64,000 nt of DNA from Leptospira yanagawae serovar Saopaulo str. Sao Paulo = ATCC 700523 (GTDB lineage: Bacteria; Spirochaetota; Leptospiria; Leptospirales; Leptospiraceae): NCBI RefSeq assembly GCF_000332475.2, contig NZ_AOGX02000015.1:372001-436000 (forward strand), read 5' to 3'. This document shows positions 36,328-44,337 of the stretch, piece by piece (within the stretch, counting starts at the first letter, position 1; each line of letters begins with the position of its first letter). Below the pieces are notes generated by a model, which did no database searches, was not told where the DNA came from, and was given only the letters and a program-made list of their open reading frames with translations. Position numbers and translations under genes: made by a program.

Positions 36328-37527
36328 TTGTAACCTCACCAATGCTTCATAGTGATTGGTTCTCGGAAAAAAATCAAAAAGATGCAAACTGTCTATCTGG
36401 TATCCAAGCTCTTCCAATGAAGTGGTATCCCTTCGAAGTGTGTTCGGGTTACAACTGGAATAAAGAATCGTTTTTGGTTGCAAATGGGTTACACTTTCAA
36501 TGAGTCCTTCGGAAAGCCCGGCTCGCGGTGGATTTACAATCCAAGTGGAATATTTGTTTAAATATTTTGGCAAAGGTTTCAAATACAAATCCATCACTTC
36601 ATACACAAACGAATTTGCACCATTGGTCTTTGCATTTTGTTTTGCATATTGAATGCTTTTGTCATGGGATTCAATGCCATAAAGGGTTTTGATTTGATCA
36701 CGAAGGGCAATGCCTATCGTCCCACAACCACAAAAGAGTTCCAAAACATTCGCTTCAATGGGAAGCAAACGTTTGATGGTTTGGATCCAAGTGTCCAATA
36801 AAAACTGATTGATTTGGAAAAATCCTTTTGAGGGAACCTTTAACCTCGTATTCAAAAAATGAAAATTCGTTTCTTCTAAATCATAAAAAACAACTTTTTC
36901 TTGCGATAAACGTAATGAGATCGGTTTTTCTTTTTTTTGGATCAAGGAATGGTTCTGGTTTTTTTTATGAATTCGAGTTTGAATTGGATGAGGAGTTTGT
37001 TTCTGATTCCATTTGGATCTTCGAATTTGGTTCTGTTTCCAAATTTCATTTGTCTCATCAATTAACAATCGTTTATCGACGTTTTTACATAGATTAGAAG
37101 AACTTGGAATGATGTTGTGTGAATTTTTTGCAAAAAAACCAATTTGATTCCCTTCCACCTGCCATTGTACATTATTCCGATAGCCTTCACTTGGACCAAA
37201 GGAAACTTCAATTTTCCCCTTTGCATTCGGAAACATAAACTCTAAGAGTGAGGTTTTGAGTTTTAACTCTTCCTCATAAGAAATATGGCGGTAACTACAT
37301 CCTCCACATTCCAAATAGTCGGGACAATCGGATGGAATTCGTAAGGGGGAAGGCTCGATGACTGTTGCTACAATTCCAAACCACTCTTTTTTCCCTTGTT
37401 TGGACAGGGTTATGTCTACCGTCTCTCCCGGTATCCCACCTTCCACAAAGACAGCATGTCCATCATGGTGAGCGAGACAGTAACCACCATTTACCCACTT
37501 TTCTAATTTTATCCGCAACTTTTCCAT
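36322..37527 (-). CDS. RNA m5U methyltransferase (TrmA/RlmCD family)
   Basis: A 401-residue protein. A TRAM-like OB-fold (GYCLAHHDGHAVFVEGGIPG) occupies the N-terminus. The Cys pattern CPDYLECGGCSYRH provides iron-sulfur ligands. The SAM domain contains VLELFCGCGTIGIAL, WIVNPPRAG and YSSCNPNTLRRD, whose Cys is the catalytic nucleophile. It methylates uracil C5 in rRNA or tRNA; which substrate cannot be told by sequence reading. It is divergent from the tRNA cluster at 37598. A Lys/His/Gln-rich stretch between residues about 165 and 215 is probably a lineage-specific insert. Confidence 0.88.
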   Translation of the reverse strand: MEKLRIKLEKWVNGGYCLAHHDGHAVFVEGGIPGETVDITLSKQGKKEWFGIVATVIEPSPLRIPSDCPDYLECGGCSYRHISYEEELKLKTSLLEFMFPNAKGKIEVSFGPSEGYRNNVQWQVEGNQIGFFAKNSHNIIPSSSNLCKNVDKRLLIDETNEIWKQNQIRRSKWNQKQTPHPIQTRIHKKNQNHSLIQKKEKPISLRLSQEKVVFYDLEETNFHFLNTRLKVPSKGFFQINQFLLDTWIQTIKRLLPIEANVLELFCGCGTIGIALRDQIKTLYGIESHDKSIQYAKQNAKTNGANSFVYEVMDLYLKPLPKYLNKYSTWIVNPPRAGLSEGLIESVTHLQPKTILYSSCNPNTLRRDTTSLEELGYQIDSLHLFDFFPRTNHYEALVRLQK

Positions 37528-37555
37528 TCTCTTGGACCATTCATTGAATATTCAT

Positions 37556-37583
37556 TTGACACTGCACTCGCATTTAACATAAC
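37556..37583 (+). promoter_or_regulatory. Promoter for the tRNA cluster
   Basis: TTGACA at 37556-37561 is a perfect -35 element, and CATAAC at 37578-37583 a 4/6 match to -10 with a 16-bp spacer. The predicted start would lie a few bases upstream of tRNA-Ser at 37598. Confidence 0.55.
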
Positions 37584-37597
37584 GGATAGGTACTCTT

Positions 37598-37681
<84 letters not shown>

Positions 37682-37688
37682 AGTCGCT

Positions 37689-37775
37689 GGAGACGTGCCT
37701 GAGTGGCCGAAAGGAGCGGTTTGCTAAACCGTCGTACGAGCAATCGTACCCAGGGTTCGAATCCCTGCGTCTCCG
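37689..37775 (+). tRNA. tRNA-Ser (anticodon GCT)
   Basis: GGAGACG/CGTCTCC forms the acceptor stem. The anticodon stem-loop GGTTTGCTAAACC shows anticodon GCT. A class II variable arm (CGTACGAGCAATCGTAC) and T-loop GGTTCGAATCC are present. CCA is not encoded. The membrane-protein start follows after 11 bp. Confidence 0.96.
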
Positions 37776-37786
37776 ATGTTACCGCC

Positions 37787-38218
37787 ATGAAAATCACCCA
37801 ATTCAAAGAAACATTACAAACCCTAAAAGCTTACCTTCTCACCGATGAGGCGGCGAAAATTTTTGCGGCATTACCATTGTATTTTTCTTGGGTTCCCATT
37901 TTCACTTGGAAACGCCAATTCCCTGAATTTGTAACGCTTTCTTTGTACTCTGCAGTTAATACTTGTTTGTTTTTATTGGGTATTTTACTTGCTCAGGTGC
38001 TTTCTTTACTCCCTTTTGTGGGTCTTTACTTTGCAGCAACCATCCACCTGGTCTCCATTCTACTTTATCTAGGAATTGCGGGATTTTTGATTTACTCCAT
38101 CCGCTTGCAAAAAACCATAGTGATACCCGTTCTTTCGGACTGGGTAAAAATGCTTCAAGCATTCATTGCGCCCATAGCTCAACTGGATAGAGTATCTGAC
38201 TACGGATCAGAAGGTTAG
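37787..38218 (+). CDS. Small membrane protein whose 3' end runs into tRNA-Arg
   Basis: A 143-residue protein from ATG 37787 with three or four hydrophobic segments (IFAALPLYFSWVPIFTW, AVNTCLFLLGILLAQVLSLL, PFVGLYFAATIHLVSILLYL and GIAGFLIYSI). I do not recognise a specific family, although the arrangement recalls DUF4870-like proteins. No stop occurs before the tRNA-Arg gene at 38168, so the last 16 residues (from about APIAQLDRVSDYGSEG) are encoded by tRNA sequence. This peptide is a known signature of ORFs running into tRNA-Arg, so either the gene truly ends there or RNase P cleavage yields a non-stop mRNA. Confidence 0.62.
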   Translation: MKITQFKETLQTLKAYLLTDEAAKIFAALPLYFSWVPIFTWKRQFPEFVTLSLYSAVNTCLFLLGILLAQVLSLLPFVGLYFAATIHLVSILLYLGIAGFLIYSIRLQKTIVIPVLSDWVKMLQAFIAPIAQLDRVSDYGSEG

Positions 38219-38241
38219 AGGTTCAAATCCTCTTGGGCGCG
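38168..38241 (+). tRNA. tRNA-Arg (anticodon ACG)
   Basis: The acceptor stem GCGCCCA/TGGGCGC is a perfect 7 bp, with discriminator G at 38241. The anticodon loop (CTGACTACGGATCAG) has anticodon ACG, whose A34 is deaminated to inosine by TadA in bacteria. The T-arm GAGGTTCAAATCCTC is present, and CCA is not encoded. The 5' half overlaps the end of the membrane-protein ORF. tadA starts 1 nt after the 3' end. Confidence 0.96.
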
Positions 38242-38242
38242 C

Positions 38243-38683
38243 GTGTTTCACTATGAGTCGTTTTTAGAACGATATTCAAAAGAAATTTCAAAATACCAAA
38301 ACGAAATACCCTCGTATTCAGAAATTATCAAACAAGATGGAAACTTAGTTTCTTCTTCTTTTAATTCCGTAGAACAAACATTAAATCCTACAAAACATAG
38401 CGAACTTTTAGCCATTGAAATGGCACTTGGTAAAATTGAAGGTAGGTATCTCACGGAACATATTTTGATTACTGCTTTGGAACCTTGTTTGCTGTGCGCA
38501 GGAGCCATCCTACGAGTGAAAATACCAGAAGTAGTCTATTTTGTGCCGGCAAAGCCCGGTGAGGGCATTTCATCTTACACCACAGAATCCATTTACCTCA
38601 TGAACCATTTTCCGAAATGCACTCTCATCCCCAAGTCGCACATAAAATTTGAATTTCTGAGTTTTTTCAAAGAGAAAAGGTAG
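38243..38683 (+). CDS. tadA: tRNA-specific adenosine deaminase TadA
   Basis: A 146-residue deaminase. KHSELLAIEMAL contains His and the catalytic Glu (HSE; usually HAE in TadA), and LEPCLLCAGAI provides the two Cys ligands of zinc (PCxxC). It makes inosine at position 34 of tRNA-Arg(ACG), the tRNA gene that ends one base before this CDS. The only usable start is GTG 38243, in frame with the upstream membrane-protein ORF and separated from it by a single TAG (38216-38218). No Shine-Dalgarno is seen outside the tRNA, so translation after 3'-processing of the tRNA may be leaderless. The HSE variant and a divergent N-terminal segment (EIPSYSEII) leave some doubt. Confidence 0.82.
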   Translation: MFHYESFLERYSKEISKYQNEIPSYSEIIKQDGNLVSSSFNSVEQTLNPTKHSELLAIEMALGKIEGRYLTEHILITALEPCLLCAGAILRVKIPEVVYFVPAKPGEGISSYTTESIYLMNHFPKCTLIPKSHIKFEFLSFFKEKR

Positions 38684-38728
38684 AATTCTAAAGACCGTTT
38701 CTTTTTATGGAAGGCAGTAGAAATCACT

Positions 38729-38815
<87 letters not shown>

Positions 38816-38945
38816 CTTTTTCTAGCTTCATTCCGATTAAAACCCACACCCTTGGAAATTATTTCATTGCTTCTATGCCATGAATTTTCATACTCAAAGG
38901 GAAATCTAAAATTCGAATCCTCCTGAAAGTTGAATGTAGAATCAC

Positions 38946-40439
38946 ATGAGCGAAAACCACCAAGTACTCTTTCGAAAATACCGACCACAATTCTTTCGAG
39001 ATGTGATTTACCAAGACCTAGCTGTTGGTTCTTTACAAAACGCATTTAAATCCAAAAAAATTGGCCATGCTTATATCTTCATTGGGCCACGTGGAGTTGG
39101 AAAAACTACCATTGCAAGGATCCTAGCCAAAAGGCTTAATTGCGAGAATCCTGATGGTGTTGAACCCTGCAACGAATGTACATCTTGTTTGGAAATCACA
39201 AAGGGAAATTCCAATGATGTTTTTGAGATTGATGCAGCTTCCAACAGTGGAGTTGATAATATCCGTGAACTACGAGAAAATGTAAAATTCAATGCAATGG
39301 GAGGTAAGTACCGAGTTTATATCTTGGACGAGGTACATATGCTCAGTGGTGCAGCTTTCAATGCCCTACTCAAAACTTTGGAAGAACCACCAGCCCATGT
39401 TGTTTTTATCTTAGCAACCACCGAATACCATAAAATTCCTGAAACTATTTTATCCCGCTGTCAAGATTTCCATTTTCGAAAAGTACCTGTTACTGTGCTG
39501 CAAAACTATATTGAAACCCTTTGTACAAAAGAAGGATTAAAATATGATACCGAAGGATTGTTTTGGATTGCAAAAAAAGGAGATGGTTCTGTTCGAGATA
39601 CTCTCTCTTTTATGGAACAAGCAGTCATATTTACTGATGGTAACTTAACCGGCGTTAAGTTACGTAAAATGATTGGGTATCATGGAATTGATACATTCAC
39701 TGATTTTCTAAACCAATTGATTGATTCTTCTCAAAGTGCACAAATATTTGAAACCTTAGAAAATTTATTCCAAGCAGGGATAGATTTAGGAAAATTTATC
39801 TGGGATTTCATTGAATTTTTAAATTCACTCTTACTGATTAAAGATAATTTAGCAGACCGCGAATCAATCAACATCCCTCAGGAAGATTTACAAAAACTCA
39901 AACAAAACTATAGAGAACTTGACCGTGAGATTTTGGTTTTGCTTGCGGAACGGATTTTTTCTATTCATGAAAAACTAAATTTAATGAAACTACGAAGTTC
40001 TTACGAAATGAAAGTGTACTTAGAAATTCAATTTCGTAAATTGATTTTGGACAGAGAAAAACCTAGTGTCTCTGGACTTTTAGCAAAAATATCAGAACTC
40101 ACCAAACTCGTCCAAGGTGATATTAGTGTGTTGCCTGACAATGTGGAACATATAAAAAAACAATCAGCTTCTCAAACACCATCCGCGAGTAACACAAAAA
40201 AAGAACCATCATCGACGGTGTCACAAGCGATCATTGAATCACCAACGATTTCAAAACAACCCCTTACATCGAATCCAAATGTGGTTAAAGAATCAGATCC
40301 AATTGCAAAAAAAACAGAAAGTCCGATCCAAACTCAACCTAGTGCCACTTCCACCTCTTCAGAGGAGGAAATGGAAAAACTTTTAAAAGAAAAATTTTCT
40401 GGGATGGAAGTGGATCCAAACCAATTCAAAAATTTATAA
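38946..40439 (+). CDS. dnaX: DNA polymerase III subunits gamma and tau
   Basis: A 497-residue clamp-loader ATPase. GPRGVGKTTIAR (Walker A), the zinc module (CENPDGVEPCNECTSC), LDEVHML (Walker B) and TTEYHKIPETILSRCQDF (sensor I and SRC) are intact. The last ~100 residues are a Ser/Thr/Pro/Lys-rich linker ending in a short tail. A-rich heptamers at 40154-40160 and 40196-40202 lie in this linker and are in frame for A AAA AAA slippage, which would give a gamma-like short form. It starts at ATG 38946. ebfC and recR follow as in many bacteria. Confidence 0.95.
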   Translation: MSENHQVLFRKYRPQFFRDVIYQDLAVGSLQNAFKSKKIGHAYIFIGPRGVGKTTIARILAKRLNCENPDGVEPCNECTSCLEITKGNSNDVFEIDAASNSGVDNIRELRENVKFNAMGGKYRVYILDEVHMLSGAAFNALLKTLEEPPAHVVFILATTEYHKIPETILSRCQDFHFRKVPVTVLQNYIETLCTKEGLKYDTEGLFWIAKKGDGSVRDTLSFMEQAVIFTDGNLTGVKLRKMIGYHGIDTFTDFLNQLIDSSQSAQIFETLENLFQAGIDLGKFIWDFIEFLNSLLLIKDNLADRESINIPQEDLQKLKQNYRELDREILVLLAERIFSIHEKLNLMKLRSSYEMKVYLEIQFRKLILDREKPSVSGLLAKISELTKLVQGDISVLPDNVEHIKKQSASQTPSASNTKKEPSSTVSQAIIESPTISKQPLTSNPNVVKESDPIAKKTESPIQTQPSATSTSSEEEMEKLLKEKFSGMEVDPNQFKNL

Positions 40440-40453
40440 GTCCAAAGGTAAGT

Positions 40454-40825
40454 ATGGGAATTTTTGACCAAATGAAACAAATGCGAGAAGCTTTCTCGCA
40501 ACTTGGAAATATCAAAGAAAAACAAGAAGAATTGCAAAAGAGACTCTCTCAGATCCGTGTGACCGCTTCAGCTGGTGCTGGTATGGTAGAAGTCACTGCG
40601 TCTGCGGATGGAACTCTTACCAATTTAAATATCAATCCAATCATGTTCAATGCTGATGACAAAAAGATGTTAGAAGATTTGATTTTATCTGCTTCCAATG
40701 AAGTGCAACGCAAAGCAAAGGAAGCAATGTCACATGAAATGAAAAATGTTTTGGGTTTCAACCCAAGTGATTTCGAAGGTGTATTCAACCAAATACAAAA
40801 AGACGGAGGGTTTCCTTCTGTCTGA
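40454..40825 (+). CDS. ebfC: YbaB/EbfC nucleoid-associated protein
   Basis: A 123-residue protein. The pattern MGIFDQMKQMREAFSQLGNI, VTASAGAGMVEVTASADG and LEDLILSASNEVQRKAKEAM is that of the YbaB/EbfC family, small dimeric DNA-binding proteins. AAAGG lies 5 nt ahead of ATG 40454. The order dnaX-ebfC-recR is the usual one, supporting a role in DNA repair or chromosome structure. The 3' end overlaps recR by 8 bp, and the recR ribosome-binding site lies inside this gene. Confidence 0.92.
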   Translation: MGIFDQMKQMREAFSQLGNIKEKQEELQKRLSQIRVTASAGAGMVEVTASADGTLTNLNINPIMFNADDKKMLEDLILSASNEVQRKAKEAMSHEMKNVLGFNPSDFEGVFNQIQKDGGFPSV

Positions 40826-41411
40826 TCCTCAATTCCAAAAACTCATCCAATCATTTTCTAGTTTACCTGGGATTGGAAAAAAAAGTGCAACTCGCATTGG
40901 ATTTCATATCTTACGAATGGATCCAACTTCTTTTCAATCTTGGATAGACAACATCGAAGAAGCTAAGTCCAAACTACGTTTTTGTGATGAATGTGGAGGT
41001 TTAACAGAAGAACCAATCTGTTCGATTTGTTTATCTGACAGACGAGAAAATGGAATTCTTTGTGTAGTAGAACAACCTGAAGACATTTTTTTTATAGAAA
41101 ATACAAAGGAATATTCTGGCAAATACCATGTCCTCAATGGTGCCATCTCTCCCTTAGATGGGATTGGTCCAGAACAATTGCGTATCAAACAATTAATGAA
41201 CCGATTGGACTCTGGTCAAATTAACGAAGTATTGATTGCTACAAATCCAACGCTTGAAGGAGATGCAACAGCTTCTTATCTATCAACCGTGATCAAACCA
41301 ATGGATATCAAAATCACAAGGATTGCGCATGGCATCACAATTGGTGGAACCTTGGAATATTCAGACCAGTATACCTTAGGCAAAGCAATTAAATCAAGAC
41401 TGACTCTTTAA
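40818..41411 (+). CDS. recR: Recombination mediator RecR, probable CTG start
   Basis: From CTG 40818 the protein has 197 residues, the usual RecR length, and begins (M)SDPQFQKLIQSFSSLPGIGK. RecR features: the HhH motif (SLPGIGKKSATRIGF), the zinc-finger Cys (CDECGGLTEEPICSIC), the Toprim domain (ENGILCVVEQPEDIFFIE), and EGDATASYL with the Toprim Asp. RecR acts with RecF and RecO to load RecA at gaps. No ATG, GTG or TTG lies near the expected start; GGAGGG at 40805-40810 is 7 nt ahead of CTG. In-frame TTG 40746 and GTG 40779 would add 13-24 unconserved residues. RecF is at 62280. Confidence 0.9.
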   Translation: MSDPQFQKLIQSFSSLPGIGKKSATRIGFHILRMDPTSFQSWIDNIEEAKSKLRFCDECGGLTEEPICSICLSDRRENGILCVVEQPEDIFFIENTKEYSGKYHVLNGAISPLDGIGPEQLRIKQLMNRLDSGQINEVLIATNPTLEGDATASYLSTVIKPMDIKITRIAHGITIGGTLEYSDQYTLGKAIKSRLTL

Positions 41412-41430
41412 ACGAAATAATGCGAAAGTT

Positions 41431-41847
41431 TTATTTACTTTCTGCTAACTCTTTAATTTTTAATTTTGCCATTTTCAACCATTCGATGGAACTCTCATAG
41501 TAATCCTGAGAGTTTGGTAGAGGAGAAAAATCACCGATTTCAAAATCTAAAACGATTTCTCCATTTGATTTTAAAGAATATCGATAACTAACATCATATT
41601 GGGAAGGAACTAAGTTTACTTTAGGTAAATATAAATTTAGTTTTAATATTTTCATTTCTTCAAATTCAGTCACCACCATCTTGGCATGTCCTTCCCATTC
41701 GATAACTGAATTTAATGTCAGTAGTCCGCCTGTATAATTTTCAGGAATATCGTCCCATTCTTTGATAAACTTTGGATTCGTTAGTATATCCCATACCTTT
41801 TGGATAGGTGCATTGATGGAAATCTGATTTATTACAGTTAACATCAT
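41431..41847 (-). CDS. SRPBCC (START-like) ligand-binding domain protein
   Basis: A 138-residue protein. VINQISINAPIQKVWDILTN followed by PKFIKEWDD, and SSIEWLKMAKLKIKEL near the C-terminus, is the SRPBCC/AHSA1 helix-grip pattern. Members bind hydrophobic ligands or chaperone partners; the ligand is unknown. GGAG precedes the two adjacent ATGs at 41847 and 41844. The second has the better spacing, so the true protein may be one residue shorter. It converges with recR. Confidence 0.75.
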   Translation of the reverse strand: MMLTVINQISINAPIQKVWDILTNPKFIKEWDDIPENYTGGLLTLNSVIEWEGHAKMVVTEFEEMKILKLNLYLPKVNLVPSQYDVSYRYSLKSNGEIVLDFEIGDFSPLPNSQDYYESSIEWLKMAKLKIKELAESK

Positions 41848-41924
41848 TTTCTCCGTTATTTTAAAAAGAAATCCATCTCATTGAGAGCTATTACAAATCA
41901 TCCAAAAATGAAAAAAACTAAATT

Positions 41925-43469
41925 TTAGAATCGATGTTCAAACACGATAAATGCCTCTCGTAACACCCTTCCATACTTTGAATCTAACAAAACAAAGAGT
42001 GCATCACCTGCGACAAAATATCCTGATCGAAAGATGATTTGAAAATCTGAAGTTACGTTATAACGAATATTAAAATTATATTCCATACCCATATAAGTGG
42101 AAGTTCGATAACCATTTCTTTCACTAAATTCTCGATTGATTCGAATCTCAGGCGATTTTGTAGCCCATAGTTGGTAATAACCGAGTGTAAACTGATACGG
42201 ACCAAAGGCTATGATATTGGAATAAAGTCCATATTCATTCAAACCTGAAAAACTTGATCCATTAAACAATGCATAACCACCTGTAAAGTCCGTTGCTATA
42301 TTTGAAATTGAAAATCTAGGAGCAAGAGTTCGGTAACCATTTCCTTTTAAATTCGCTTCTTGTCCATTTTCATCATAACCTGGTCGGCCAGTTGTTCCTA
42401 AAGCAATTAAGTTAAAGTTTAAAGATTCATTCCATCGGTAGGTAAATTGAAAATCATACATACCTCCTTTGATAGAATGGCGTCTTGTTGTATTATAAAT
42501 CGTGACATCATTCGCATCGTTAACTGCATTCAATTTTTTTACAATGCCAGTATTCAAAATTCCATGAACAATGAAGGAAAATTTTTGAAAATTGAATTCA
42601 TTATGGAGTCCATACCAAGCAAGCCTTGCGGTTTCATTATCGGTTTTATCATTATCATCTAAAAAATATGCATACACTTCGTTACGAATGTTGCGAAAGT
42701 ATTCAAACTTCAATCGGTTATAATAAATGTTTGAACTTTGATAATTTTTATCAGCAAATCCGTTTTTATCGACATCCAAAAAACTTTGGTCACGTGCACG
42801 CAATACTCCACCTTCCAAAGACAAACGCAAAAATTGAAAATTTTTTAAAATACTAACGCCTGTTCCAGTGGAAAATAAAACACGTCCCTGTGCCGAACTA
42901 AATAATTGTTGTCCAACTTTGATAAATAATCCAGATTCGGGGATTCGAAAATTTAAATATAAAAAGTTAGTTTGGACATTAACAGCAGCGGTTCTCCCTC
43001 TTTCACCACCTGACCCAGGACCTACGAGACCAGGATCAAATCCATCAGGACCCGTTGCTCTCAGACCTCTACCACCAAAAGGGATATCACCTACTTGCAT
43101 TCCCCAGATTCCTTCTACATATTTGTTTGCAGAAAAACTCATATTATAAAGAAATCTTGAATCATAATAACTTACATCTTCTTTGCGACGAGTGATTTGA
43201 CTTGGTAATCCTTGTTGCCTTCTTTCTAAATCAGATTGTATTGTTTGTTGTTCTGATTCTAATCTTTCGGCATTTTCTTTTTCTAAATTGGTAATTGGAG
43301 TGACTGGAGTTTTACGTTCTAATAATACATCTCTGCCTACATTGGTAGCTCGAACACGAAAGGATCCATTAAAATTCATTATGGTTCTTTGTGATTCTTC
43401 TTCTTGTGAATACAAAAATCCAAACGGCATCATTAAAAATAAGCAAACGGTAATAAAACGAGTTAACAT
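41925..43469 (-). CDS. Large outer-membrane protein, porin-like
   Basis: A 514-residue protein with a signal peptide (FITVCLFLMMPFGFLYS). Beta-strand-like aromatic segments dominate, with a charged coiled-coil-like insert (ENAERLESEQQTIQSDLERR) near residue 75. It ends in EHRF, the Phe expected for Bam insertion. It resembles alginate-export-type or similar monomeric porins but I cannot name a family. The substrate is unknown. It lies 7 bp downstream of the solute-binding-protein gene on the same strand, so the two are one operon. Confidence 0.7.
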   Translation of the reverse strand: MLTRFITVCLFLMMPFGFLYSQEEESQRTIMNFNGSFRVRATNVGRDVLLERKTPVTPITNLEKENAERLESEQQTIQSDLERRQQGLPSQITRRKEDVSYYDSRFLYNMSFSANKYVEGIWGMQVGDIPFGGRGLRATGPDGFDPGLVGPGSGGERGRTAAVNVQTNFLYLNFRIPESGLFIKVGQQLFSSAQGRVLFSTGTGVSILKNFQFLRLSLEGGVLRARDQSFLDVDKNGFADKNYQSSNIYYNRLKFEYFRNIRNEVYAYFLDDNDKTDNETARLAWYGLHNEFNFQKFSFIVHGILNTGIVKKLNAVNDANDVTIYNTTRRHSIKGGMYDFQFTYRWNESLNFNLIALGTTGRPGYDENGQEANLKGNGYRTLAPRFSISNIATDFTGGYALFNGSSFSGLNEYGLYSNIIAFGPYQFTLGYYQLWATKSPEIRINREFSERNGYRTSTYMGMEYNFNIRYNVTSDFQIIFRSGYFVAGDALFVLLDSKYGRVLREAFIVFEHRF

Positions 43470-43476
43470 TTTGTAT

Positions 43477-44295
43477 TTATTCTTTTTTGACCCATTTATT
43501 GGATTTGAAATATTTGTTAATTAACTGTTGGATTTTTCCAGTTCGCTTTAGCTCTTTGATGAAAAAATTTAAGTGATACAGGAACTCAATATCCCTTTTG
43601 CCCACTGCCATACTAATATGATCTTCTTGGACAACGCCTAATATAGGTAAATAGTTTGCTCTAAGTGAGGAATCTTTTTGTAATAAAGCCTGGATATAAA
43701 ACGAATCAGCAACGAAAGCATTCACATTGTTTTTCTTTAGTTCGCTTAATGCGGCTTCATTTGTAAAATAAGAAAAGACTTGTGCTTTAGGAAAGGTATC
43801 ACGTAAAAATTGATGGTTCGAACTATTTGCAAGAACGGAATAAGAAATACCTGTAATATTTGTTAGGTCATTCAAATTACGAAATAACTGTACAGTGACA
43901 ATCTGTCCCTCAGGCTCAGGAGGGAGTGCGGTTCTGTTTACGAGGGCAGCCGGTGTGGAAATGAGATAGGGATCTGTGAAATAAACATCTCGGAACCGAT
44001 TGATCGAAGATGAAATTCCTGCCATTGCAACTTGAGTGTCTCCTTTTTCTAACATACGTGCATGTTGGTCAAAGGTTCGTAATGGAATGATTTTTAAATC
44101 AACATCCAAAAATTTTGCATATTCGTTCGCAAGTTCGACGTCTAGTCCCGGATAAAATTCATTTACTGAAACAGTAAGAGTTTTGGTTTTTTTTATTTTC
44201 TCTAACGTAGGACTTGTTTGCCCCAAAAGAAATGTTGGGACAAACGCAATCAGGAAAACTGTTTTCCAAACGAAAGGACGGAAAATAAGGAACAT
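43477..44295 (-). CDS. Family 3 extracellular solute-binding protein
   Basis: A 272-residue protein with a signal peptide (VFLIAFVPTFLLGQ). The SBP_bac_3 pattern is seen: TLTVSVNEFYPGLDVELANE, then AGISSSINRFRDVYFTDPYL, and a second lobe with SVLANSSNHQFLRD. Such proteins bind amino acids or similar small ligands in the periplasm, or act as transport-independent sensors. No ABC permease or ATPase is adjacent; only an outer-membrane protein gene follows. Pairing with a porin-like barrel suggests ligand entry across the outer membrane, by inference. Confidence 0.8.
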   Translation of the reverse strand: MFLIFRPFVWKTVFLIAFVPTFLLGQTSPTLEKIKKTKTLTVSVNEFYPGLDVELANEYAKFLDVDLKIIPLRTFDQHARMLEKGDTQVAMAGISSSINRFRDVYFTDPYLISTPAALVNRTALPPEPEGQIVTVQLFRNLNDLTNITGISYSVLANSSNHQFLRDTFPKAQVFSYFTNEAALSELKKNNVNAFVADSFYIQALLQKDSSLRANYLPILGVVQEDHISMAVGKRDIEFLYHLNFFIKELKRTGKIQQLINKYFKSNKWVKKE

Positions 44296-44337
44296 CCCAT
44301 TAACCTTCTTTTTCGAAATGGAAACGGCAAGGAAAAA

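Noticed and set aside
42447..43149. Plus-strand ORFs opposite the outer-membrane protein gene.
   Set aside because: They lack start signals and conserved motifs, and are antisense to a coherent beta-barrel protein with a signal peptide and terminal Phe.
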